Assembly (NCBI GenBank): GCA_027056465.1
Contig: JALUKS010000084.1
Span: 1-26,903, forward strand
DNA: 26,903 nt
From: Sulfurimonas sp.
GTDB taxonomy: Bacteria > Campylobacterota > Campylobacteria > Campylobacterales > Sulfurimonadaceae
Reading direction: 5' to 3'
Below the pieces are notes generated by a model that saw only the letters and a list, made by a program, of their open reading frames with translations, searched no databases and was not told the origin of the DNA. The position numbers were made by a program, and so were the translations under genes. Below are positions 7,948-14,703 of this stretch, one piece after another; positions within the stretch are counted from its first letter, which is position 1, and every line of letters begins with the position of its first letter.

Positions 7948-9036
7948 TTAATCTTCTTCATCGCGTTTCTGTTCAATAGCACCATACTCTTTTATGAGAA
8001 TATCATCATACTTGTTCGCGTTTTTTATAAGTCTCTCTATCGCTATTTTCCCTTCATCAAAAGTGAGAGAGGAATCTACTATGAGGTAAGAGAGATAGAT
8101 ACTGTTTTCGTTTATGGAGAACTGTAGGTAGGAGAGGTTCTCATTTTCTTTGAGCATATACTCATAGATGGCATCTATCTTTTCACTTGGAATTGCGCAG
8201 AGTTTTGCGTCGCCTATGATGATGCCGTTGTCGTAGTAGTTGATGTTTATTCTTGCACTTCCCTCATCTATGAGCCAAGTTGCTTGAGAACGGCGAGATA
8301 GGGTGACATCTATCTTTAGGGCGATCAATATATCTTCTATAATCTTTGTCGTTCCTGTAGGTGTATAGCCTTTTTTGCGTTGCTTAGCTACTTCGAGTTT
8401 GACACCACACTCTGGGCAGTAGTTATCTTGAATACTCTCTTCTTCTATAAGGTTTTTGCATGAAGGACAGCGAATGATAGATTCACTACTCTGTGCTTTG
8501 TAGGCATCAAGGGCATCTTTGAGGTAGAAAAATGGTAGAGCAAATCCAAGATTGTTGGCGTTTTGGATGATGAAGGTGTTTACTCCTACGACTTCGCCAT
8601 CTATGTTGAGAAGTGGTCCACCACTATTTCCAGGGTTTATCGCTGCATCCATCTGAATGTACTCTAGGTCATCTTGCAAACGCGAGGCACGAGAGACTAT
8701 TCCCTCTGTTGCTGTGTAGTTGAGTCCATAGGGGTGTCCTACTGCGACTATAGTATCTCCATCATCTACATGTTTTGTGGCGAGTAGAAGAGGTGTTTTT
8801 GGGGCTTTAAGCTCACACTTGATAAATGCAAGATCAAGATAGGGGTCATCATAGACAACTTTTGCTATGGTTCGTTTGAGCTCTTTTGCACTCACGACTA
8901 CTTCTTTGAGTCCACCGACAACATGAGAGTTTGTAACGATGAGGTCACCGATAACAAAGCCAGTTCCACTCCCATAAGGAGTCATAATCTGCATAATGGA
9001 CTCTACATAAGTCTCAAGTATCTCTTGTGTGTTCAT
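7948..9036 (-). CDS. Cytoplasmic trypsin-like serine protease with zinc ribbon and YbjN-like C-terminal domain
   Basis: The 362-residue protein has an HtrA/trypsin-fold catalytic core (about 15-180) with the full triad: TNSHVV (His38), PYLDLAFIK (Asp68) and NPGNSGGPLL (Ser138). Unlike DegP/HtrA it has no signal peptide and no PDZ domain. After the core comes a four-cysteine zinc ribbon, C190-x2-C193-x13-C207-x2-C210, then a domain of about 120 residues (225-345) with the YbjN/type III chaperone-like pattern: IALKIDVT, LIDEGSARININYYDNGIIIGDAKL, IYEYMLKENENLSYLQFSI, then SLTFDEGKIAIERLI. That fold often serves as a protein-binding or chaperone module. A very strong GAGGAGG ribosome site lies within the last codons of the upstream gene, 2 bases away, so the two are expressed together. 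Target proteins are unknown. Confidence 0.85.
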   Translation of the reverse strand: MNTQEILETYVESIMQIMTPYGSGTGFVIGDLIVTNSHVVGGLKEVVVSAKELKRTIAKVVYDDPYLDLAFIKCELKAPKTPLLLATKHVDDGDTIVAVGHPYGLNYTATEGIVSRASRLQDDLEYIQMDAAINPGNSGGPLLNIDGEVVGVNTFIIQNANNLGFALPFFYLKDALDAYKAQSSESIIRCPSCKNLIEEESIQDNYCPECGVKLEVAKQRKKGYTPTGTTKIIEDILIALKIDVTLSRRSQATWLIDEGSARININYYDNGIIIGDAKLCAIPSEKIDAIYEYMLKENENLSYLQFSINENSIYLSYLIVDSSLTFDEGKIAIERLIKNANKYDDILIKEYGAIEQKRDEED

Positions 9037-9038
9037 CT

Positions 9039-10373
9039 TTACACCTCCTCAAAGTCTAGGTTTTTCAGCATCGCATAATAGGAAGCACAAAACTCATTCA
9101 TCGAGGAAAAATTAAGCTCTTCAGGGAGGAGGGCGAGATTCTTGTACTGTTGTGCATTTGCTTCTGCTAATTTTTTGATACGGTTTATAATGCTCTTTTT
9201 CATAAAACTTTGACTCTTTGTATCGTAGAGAGACTCACACCCCATCTCTGCAAAGAACTCACTGTTTTGCACTTTTGCAAGGATATGAAAAAGCTCATGA
9301 AGCAGTGGGTTCATTCCATAATTATAGAGAGAATAAAACGCGATGTAGTTGTAGATAGTGGGGATTATCTGAATATAGCGATTATTTTTATACCACTTTA
9401 TCTTTTTCTGTGACTCGGTTATGAAGACTACTACATCATCATAAGAGGACTTTTCTATGGGATTAAATGTATATTTTGCTGTGTAAAAATTCTCTTGAAA
9501 CGCATCAAACTTCATCTCTTTGAGAGTGAGAAGATAGCGTTTCATCTCTTCGTTTTTCGCGTCTATCGTACCGTTTTCATCACTAAAGTATTCACTCACT
9601 TTTTTTGAGAGTTTTTGATAAAAGGCAAATTTTGGCGAGAGGAGATAGTCTATCTTAAAGAGTATGTTGAGGTAGAGAAACGACTGCATACCAGAGTTGT
9701 CATTTGAGGGGAGAGTAAGCACTTTTTCTTCTAGCTCCTCTATCCATTTCATAAGATAGTCATACTTAATCTCTAGCTCTTTTTCTTGAGTGAAATCAGC
9801 TCTGCTAACTTGTTGAATATGTGAAATATCCTCAATAGTGACATCTTTAAACTCACTCTTGATATGCTCTTTGTCAAAGTCTGCGTTTAATGCAAGTTCT
9901 CTCAGTGGGAAAAATATCTTCTGTGGGCTGAGGATAATGTTGTCTTGGTGAAGTTTGAGTTTTATAAACTCGCCATCACTAAAGTAGTTTGAGTAAGTAA
10001 ACTGGTAGTTGCGCTCTAAGATGTAGCGTTTGAGTGCTACAGAGGCACTCCTGCTTTTTACGATAATCACTTCAGCATAGAGAGCTTCATTAGTGATAGT
10101 TCCAGTGACTTTAGCCGTTCCTTGAAATATCGTGAAGTGTAGAGTCTCTTCATCTCTTGAAAAAGTGATGTTCTCATTACTCTGCTCTTTTGAGAAGTTG
10201 ATAAGTGAGCGAAAAAAATACTCATACCCATCAAGTGGCTTCTTCTGCTCAAATGCCTCAGAAGAGTTATAAAAAAGCTCCTCTTCATGAGGAGATATAT
10301 CTGCATTTATTCCACGACCAAAACTAACACGACAAGAGGAGTCTCTTGATGAAAAAAAATCTAACCAGCTCAT
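9039..10373 (-). CDS. Unrecognised protein with YbjN-like region and HELFH motif
   Basis: I do not recognise this 444-residue family. It has no signal peptide or membrane segment. Residues about 75-185 resemble a YbjN/type III chaperone-like fold: LHFTIFQGTAKVTGTI, ALKRYILERNYQFTYSNYFSDG, KLKLHQDNIILSPQ, then LRELALNADFDKEHIKSEF. This looks like the C-terminal region of the adjacent protease. Residues about 195-330 are helical with charged coiled-coil character (KWIEELEEKV). Near the C-terminus NPLLHELFHILAK carries an HExxH (His359, Glu360, His363) with glutamates in FFAEMGCE just after; this could be a zinc site or a coincidence within a helical domain. It sits between a PP2C-kinase gene and the protease. 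A metallopeptidase role is a hypothesis only. Confidence 0.7.
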   Translation of the reverse strand: MSWLDFFSSRDSSCRVSFGRGINADISPHEEELFYNSSEAFEQKKPLDGYEYFFRSLINFSKEQSNENITFSRDEETLHFTIFQGTAKVTGTITNEALYAEVIIVKSRSASVALKRYILERNYQFTYSNYFSDGEFIKLKLHQDNIILSPQKIFFPLRELALNADFDKEHIKSEFKDVTIEDISHIQQVSRADFTQEKELEIKYDYLMKWIEELEEKVLTLPSNDNSGMQSFLYLNILFKIDYLLSPKFAFYQKLSKKVSEYFSDENGTIDAKNEEMKRYLLTLKEMKFDAFQENFYTAKYTFNPIEKSSYDDVVVFITESQKKIKWYKNNRYIQIIPTIYNYIAFYSLYNYGMNPLLHELFHILAKVQNSEFFAEMGCESLYDTKSQSFMKKSIINRIKKLAEANAQQYKNLALLPEELNFSSMNEFCASYYAMLKNLDFEEV

Positions 10374-10400
10374 AAACTCACTTTATTTTTGAATAGAAGC

Positions 10401-10406
10401 ATTATA
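10401..10406 (-). promoter_or_regulatory. Candidate internal -10 box before the 444-residue gene
   Basis: The minus strand reads TATAAT in the 41-base gap between the PP2C-kinase stop and the next start, which would give a leader of about 20 bases. There is no -35 match. It could give the two YbjN-domain genes some expression independent of the kinase gene. Confidence 0.3.
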
Positions 10407-10414
10407 GTCAAAGA

Positions 10415-12052
10415 CTATTTAAACGCGATATAAATTAGGATAAAGTTCACAATTGTACTGAGAATAAAGGCACGTCTGTAGAAGAGTAGGGGTGAACGCT
10501 CTATTAATGGTGCATTTTTGACAAAGTAAGGCTTTATCTTTGTCGGATTTTTTAGCTCGTGTGCCATCTCTGAGTAGTGAGAGTAGCGTTGGCGTTTATC
10601 TATAGCAATAGCACGAAGTATAACACTATCGAGCCAATCAGGGATGTTTTTGTTATGAAAGCTAGGTGCTTTTGCCTCTTTGAAAGTTGGCGTTTGAAAA
10701 GGCTCTATCTCTCCATAAGGGTACTTTTCAGTAAGAGCAAGATAGAGAGTGACACCTATAGCAAAAATCTCACTTGACTCACTTATCGCTTCATTTAAAA
10801 AACGCTCTGGAGAGAGAAAACTCGGTGTTCCAGCTTGTGAATCAGAGGAAAATATCTCGGTCATACTTCCAAAGTCGATGATTTTAAACTCAATATTTTC
10901 CTCTTCATCCTTAGCAATCATAATATTTTGTGGTTTAATGTCGCCATGAACAAGGTCAAACTTGAGAAGATACTGTGCCATCTTTAGAAGTGTCGATGCT
11001 AGGGCTACCCCATCATCTATAGTGATATGTTTATGAGATAAAAAGCTATCTAAATCCTCCCCATTGAAGAGTTGCATCACATAGTAACGAGCAGTTCTAT
11101 TTTTGGGAATAACAGCTTTTGGGAAGAAATCTGCTTTGAGCCTTTTTGCGTTCCAAGCCTCTTTGACAAAAAGATCAAGCGAAGTATCATCCTCTACAGT
11201 TTGCACTGGTGCGAACTTGAGAACATAATCTTTTGTCTTTTTGTGGACAAGCCAAGTTCTCTCATTTTGGATAAGCGACTTTGTAAGTCTGTAGCCATCT
11301 ATGACATCCCCTACTTTTAAGCTATGGGGAATAGGAAGATTTTGTCTTTTGAGTAGAGCAACTTCATCAGCTTTGAGTATATCTAAAACTACTGCCGTTG
11401 TGTCATCTGGGAGGTTATCTTTTTCTAGTTTTGAAGCTTTTTTTACTAAGGAGTGCGCTCCGAGTTCTATCCCTTTTTGGAGTTCTATTGCATCTAAAAC
11501 ATTGTAAAGTCCATCACTACAGAGCAGGATTTTATCATCTTTTTGTATGGTGTTTTCAAAGTAGTAAGGTTTAACATCTTTGGCTATACCTATGGCTTGT
11601 GTGAGAACATTTTCATAGCCCACTTCATCCATAGCATGGTCAGTTGAGAGCTGATTAAGTTTACCATCGCGTTGGAGGTAAACGCGACTATCACCGACAT
11701 TTGCCCCATAGAGACGATTGCCTTGAATGACAACTATCGTAAGGGTGGTGACAAGTTCACTACTCTCATAGTTTACCTGTGACTCTTCATAGAGAATATC
11801 GTTGATAGAGTTGATAAAGGAGAGGATAGATTTCTCAAGACTCCACATTTTTGGACGGATTTTGAGATTGTTTACAAGGTAGTTCGTTGTGCGCTGGGCA
11901 GCTTGCGCTCCCTCAGTTGCACTTCCTACACCATCACAAACTATGGCGACAGTGAGGTTTCCTATGCTCTTGACATCATAGAAGTCATCGCCTGTGAGTT
12001 CTTTGCGTTTTGCTAGGGAGAATGCCGAAGTCTTTATATTGTTAGATGCCAT
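10415..12052 (-). CDS. Bifunctional PP2C phosphatase-Ser/Thr protein kinase, membrane anchored
   Basis: This 545-residue protein joins two opposing enzymes. Residues 1-225 form a PP2C/PPM phosphatase with metal-binding motifs TGDDF (22-23), CDGVGSATEG (Asp40), NVGDSRVY (118-125), CSDGLYN (Asp180) and PDDTTAV (Asp216/217). Residues about 250-505 form a Hanks-type kinase: Lys279 in YVLKFAP, Glu298, catalytic loop VHGDIKPQN (Asp371, HGD instead of HRD), IIDFGS (Asp393) and GTPSFLSPER. The glycine-rich loop is poor (SLIQNERTWLVH). The C-terminus (about 525-545) is one hydrophobic helix, so the enzymes should face the cytoplasm. From memory, fusions with this layout sit beside nitrate transporter genes in Pseudomonas (PA1782 next to nasA), and here the Nap/NarK module is just upstream. 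It heads an apparent operon with the protease pair. Confidence 0.93.
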   Translation of the reverse strand: MASNNIKTSAFSLAKRKELTGDDFYDVKSIGNLTVAIVCDGVGSATEGAQAAQRTTNYLVNNLKIRPKMWSLEKSILSFINSINDILYEESQVNYESSELVTTLTIVVIQGNRLYGANVGDSRVYLQRDGKLNQLSTDHAMDEVGYENVLTQAIGIAKDVKPYYFENTIQKDDKILLCSDGLYNVLDAIELQKGIELGAHSLVKKASKLEKDNLPDDTTAVVLDILKADEVALLKRQNLPIPHSLKVGDVIDGYRLTKSLIQNERTWLVHKKTKDYVLKFAPVQTVEDDTSLDLFVKEAWNAKRLKADFFPKAVIPKNRTARYYVMQLFNGEDLDSFLSHKHITIDDGVALASTLLKMAQYLLKFDLVHGDIKPQNIMIAKDEEENIEFKIIDFGSMTEIFSSDSQAGTPSFLSPERFLNEAISESSEIFAIGVTLYLALTEKYPYGEIEPFQTPTFKEAKAPSFHNKNIPDWLDSVILRAIAIDKRQRYSHYSEMAHELKNPTKIKPYFVKNAPLIERSPLLFYRRAFILSTIVNFILIYIAFK

Positions 12053-12130
12053 TGGAGTACCTTTTTTTAGTATAGGGCATTTTATCGAAAAAGTGGGTTA
12101 TTAGAGAGGGGTAAGTGATTCTTTTTTATT

Positions 12131-12156
12131 CATAAGGAGAAGAGATTCTCCTTATG
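12131..12156. terminator. Perfect hairpin between porin and PP2C-kinase genes
   Basis: CATAAGGAGAA pairs perfectly with TTCTCCTTATG around a 4-base loop (11-bp stem), 38 bases after the porin stop. In the porin reading direction it is not followed by a T-run, and on the plus side only GTTTTG follows. It is therefore a factor-independent pause or terminator of modest strength, or an RNA-stabilising 3' end for the porin message. The remaining 12053-12193 sequence shows no clear promoter. Confidence 0.5.
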
Positions 12157-12193
12157 GTTTTGTGAATATATGAAATCTGTATATTAAGTATGA

Positions 12194-13456
12194 CTAGAAT
12201 TTATAGTCTAGTTGTACCCATGCTACTTGTTTGTCATTTGTATAAGTAGCTACTTTACCTGCTGAATATGAAGCAAATTTCACAAGACCTTTAAGGTTAT
12301 TAACACCAGGGATTTTATTAACATATACTACATCTATCTCAGAACCTAAGTCATCTTGATCACCCATTTTCTCATCAGCTGTAAATACATGATACACACC
12401 AAGAAGTTTACCAAAACCTTTAGCTTTATAACCAATACGTGCATTCATATCTTGTAGACCACCAGCTGGAGTAGCTAAAAACATATCTGCCCAACCATTA
12501 AATTTATGACCTGTTGCTAATGGAGTTGAAAATGCATTTTGAGCTGTAGCTCCATCATCTTTGTAGTTACTATTTGCACTTAGTAGTTCATAGTTAACAC
12601 CAGCTAAAATACCAGAGATATTTGCACCTAAATCAAGATTCATATAAGTTGCATCAGCTTTACCTTTAGCTTTAGAACCAGTTTTTAGTGTAGAGTCTTG
12701 TTGCATTGCATATTCTGCTCTATAAGTTAGTTTTGCACCTGCATCGATTTTCCCAGTTAAAGCTACACCTATAGTATCATGAATGGAAGATAACATATAA
12801 TCATATGCAGTGATTGAAAGTTCATTCATTACTTTATATTTAGCATTTAGTAAAACTGAAGCTGTATCTGTAGTAGTTACAGTTTTAACACCTGCATAAC
12901 CATAGACATAAGCAGCTAAAACATTTAAATTTTCGATATCATTGTTCGCTACATAAACTGTGTCATAAGAGCGCTCAGTTTGTCTCCAACCAACTGTACC
13001 AATAAAACGTTGATTATCAAGATTTACTTGTGAACGACCTGCATGAATAGCAGTCTTTCCAACAGAGTAGTCTAGAGAAGCTTCTGATAGCATAGCTTGT
13101 TGTGGATCTGCTATTACATCATACTTAGTACTATTAGCTGGTTTTGTTCCATCATAATGCTTGGAAGTATCATAATAATTTGTATACCCGAAATTATTTA
13201 CACTCTGAATACCGATAGTTGTTGTTAAACCATCAACACCTAAAAGACCAGCTTTTATTTTTAAATGAGTACGAGCAGTAAAAGCATTTGCAGCATCAAT
13301 TCCATTGTCTTTAACATCTGCATGCTCATAACGAGCGCGAATCTCTCCACTTAATTTAATATCATTAAGGATATTAATCCCATCAGCAGCACTTACTGTA
13401 GTTGCTGAACCCATAATAGCTGTTAGTGCAACAGCTGATAACATGACTTTTTTCAT
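12194..13456 (-). CDS. Outer-membrane porin, Campylobacterota Opr type
   Basis: The 420-residue protein has a signal peptide (MKKVMLSAVALTAIMGSATTVSAA, cleavage after ASA/AA near residue 24) and a body of alternating amphipathic beta strands with aromatic girdles. The first strand reads LSGEIRARYEHADV and the last VAWVQLDYKF ends in the terminal phenylalanine recognised by the BAM machinery. Length and pattern fit OprD/Opr-like porins of Campylobacterota. It probably forms a trimeric or monomeric channel for small anions or organic solutes. It lies 84 bases downstream of the nap operon's last gene, with hairpins between and AAGGAAG as ribosome site. Placement suggests it might serve nitrate/nitrite diffusion, but that is inference. 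Confidence 0.88.
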   Translation of the reverse strand: MKKVMLSAVALTAIMGSATTVSAADGINILNDIKLSGEIRARYEHADVKDNGIDAANAFTARTHLKIKAGLLGVDGLTTTIGIQSVNNFGYTNYYDTSKHYDGTKPANSTKYDVIADPQQAMLSEASLDYSVGKTAIHAGRSQVNLDNQRFIGTVGWRQTERSYDTVYVANNDIENLNVLAAYVYGYAGVKTVTTTDTASVLLNAKYKVMNELSITAYDYMLSSIHDTIGVALTGKIDAGAKLTYRAEYAMQQDSTLKTGSKAKGKADATYMNLDLGANISGILAGVNYELLSANSNYKDDGATAQNAFSTPLATGHKFNGWADMFLATPAGGLQDMNARIGYKAKGFGKLLGVYHVFTADEKMGDQDDLGSEIDVVYVNKIPGVNNLKGLVKFASYSAGKVATYTNDKQVAWVQLDYKF

Positions 13457-13489
13457 ATTTCTTCCTTGTGTTTTTGTTGAGATAGTTCT

Positions 13490-13528
13490 ATCTCTACAAA
13501 ATCTAAACTCTTTAGACTCTGTAGAGAT
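13490..13528 (-). other. Two-tier hairpin in the porin leader
   Basis: ATCTCTACA (13490-13498) pairs with TGTAGAGAT (13520-13528), enclosing an inner stem TCTAAA/TTTAGA (13502-13507 with 13511-13516). A competing small hairpin GAGATA-GTTC-TATCTC (13480-13495) shares the ATCTC arm. These structures lie between the nap operon stop and the porin start and could control porin expression or stabilise the mRNA. Confidence 0.5.
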
Positions 13529-13550
13529 AGATAGCTACTTTTAGCTATCT
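13529..13550 (-). terminator. Hairpin across the stop codon at the end of the nap operon
   Basis: AGATAGCTA pairs with TAGCTATCT around a 4-base loop (9-bp perfect stem). The stem contains the TAA stop of the 100-residue gene. There is no T-tract, so read-through into the porin gene is plausible. Confidence 0.4.
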
Positions 13551-13843
13551 TCTGCCATTGGGGTGATTGCTGCACCTCCACGTTCTGTCTCTATCTTTTC
13601 ACGATGTTCTGCCATTTTCAGACGGACATCATCCATCATGATTTCAGATACATTATCCTCTTTTATCCATTTGACTTCATCTATATGCCCACCATAATCA
13701 TCACCTAGAGCTTCGATGTTTGTATCTAGCTCATCAAGAGTGTTGCAGAGCATTATCTTGCCATCTACAGTATCTTTGAGTTCAAGAAACCAAGACTCTA
13801 GGTCATCATTTGCACAGATTTTTACTTCAAAAACTACAGCCAT
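13541..13843 (-). CDS. Unknown acidic 100-residue protein, last gene of nap operon
   Basis: I do not recognise this family. The small soluble acidic protein has an N-terminal beta strand AVVFEVKICAND, helix-rich middle (ESWFLELKDTVDG, NTLDELDTNIEALG), a short strand VKWIKEDNV and a charged helical tail ending near PMAEDS. There is no signal peptide, so it should be cytoplasmic. Its ATG shares bases with the napD stop (TAATG), so it is translationally coupled to napD and probably made in similar amount. By position it may help NapD in NapA maturation or targeting, but nothing in the sequence shows a catalytic site. Confidence 0.75.
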   Translation of the reverse strand: MAVVFEVKICANDDLESWFLELKDTVDGKIMLCNTLDELDTNIEALGDDYGGHIDEVKWIKEDNVSEIMMDDVRLKMAEHREKIETERGGAAITPMAEDS

Positions 13844-14244
13844 TATGACTCCTCCCTCTCTTTTGTGGCGTCAAACACATTTGCAAACGCTACCATATCT
13901 TCGCGTTTTTTCAAATCGCCATTGTAAACAACACGATCAATATCTACATCTGTATCTTTTAAAATTTTAGGCACAGCATCACGGTTATCTATAAAATCTA
14001 TCTGCTCATCAAGCTCATCTTCACTATATGCCATCTGCATATCGGCAGCATAGACAAAAGGTATAGCTTCTACTACACGAAGTTTTTCAAGCTCCTCTGA
14101 AACGCCATTACCCTCTATGGTAATGATAACACGACCTTTCTCATCATGCATATGATAATCACACACTTCACAAGCCTTGAGACTTGCCACTACTTCTTCT
14201 AAATGCTCTGGAACTGTTTGTACTACTATACTTGATATATTCAT
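13843..14244 (-). CDS. napD: NapD, chaperone for NapA with C-terminal extension
   Basis: NapD is a small cytoplasmic protein of ferredoxin-like fold that binds the NapA Tat signal peptide and prevents export before the molybdenum cofactor is inserted. Residues 1-80 fit: an ISSIVVQTVPEHLEEVVASL start, RVIITIEGNG, then IPFVYAADMQMAYSEDE. A further 50 residues (EQIDFIDNRDAVP... DATKEREES) extend it to 133, longer than the 80-110 I expect for the family; the extension is charged and of unknown role. The start is 12 bases after the PAS gene stop. The stop overlaps the start of the 100-residue gene. Confidence 0.88.
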   Translation of the reverse strand: MNISSIVVQTVPEHLEEVVASLKACEVCDYHMHDEKGRVIITIEGNGVSEELEKLRVVEAIPFVYAADMQMAYSEDELDEQIDFIDNRDAVPKILKDTDVDIDRVVYNGDLKKREDMVAFANVFDATKEREES

Positions 14245-14256
14245 TTTAAAATCCTT

Positions 14257-14703
14257 TTATTCATATATAACTCTGCGTTTTGTTTCACCATTCTCTGCTC
14301 TCATTTTATCATATAAGATTTGATATTTCAATTTATCAGCATAAGTTACAGGGTGTCTGAGTGATTTATACTCAACTAACTGACCATTTTTATAGACACC
14401 TGAGATAATAGCCTCTACCCAGTAAAATCCCTTATCTTTACGAAGATTTTTCACAAAACCTCGCCACTGTTTTTTATTAGCTAATGCAGACCATATATCA
14501 GCAAACGCAGAAGAGGGCATATCGGGATGACGGACAATAGAGTGTTTCTTCCCTATGAGTTCCTCTTGTGTGTAACCACTTATCTCACAAAATGTCTCAT
14601 TAGCATAGCTAATATTTCCTTGTAAATCTGTACGGGAGATGATTAGCTCATCTTCGGGTACTTGTGTCTCTATAAAAAACTGACTCTCATTAAACTCTTG
14701 CAT
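14257..14703 (-). CDS. Single-domain Aer-like PAS protein inside the nap operon
   Basis: The 148-residue soluble protein is almost only one PAS domain, close to the FAD-binding PAS of the aerotaxis receptor Aer: ISRTDLQGNISYANETFCEI (Asn35), SGYTQEELIGK, VRHPDMPSSAFADIW (Arg58, His59, Asp61) and GFVKNLRKDKGFYWVEA. In E. coli Aer the RHPD residues and the Asn are required for FAD binding. There is no HAMP, kinase, methyl-accepting or DNA-binding domain; only a short charged helix follows (KLKYQILYDKMRAENGETKRR). The ATG overlaps the napL stop. It may be a redox sensor that talks to a separate partner, as CetB does with CetA in Campylobacter. Partner unknown. Confidence 0.88.
   Translation of the reverse strand: MQEFNESQFFIETQVPEDELIISRTDLQGNISYANETFCEISGYTQEELIGKKHSIVRHPDMPSSAFADIWSALANKKQWRGFVKNLRKDKGFYWVEAIISGVYKNGQLVEYKSLRHPVTYADKLKYQILYDKMRAENGETKRRVIYE

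Noticed and set aside
3349..12052. A MoxR-vWA type ternary conflict (defence) system with the trypsin-like and PP2C-kinase genes
   Set aside because: MoxR is on the opposite strand, separated by ung, a nuclease and a peptidase, and no vWA protein is present.
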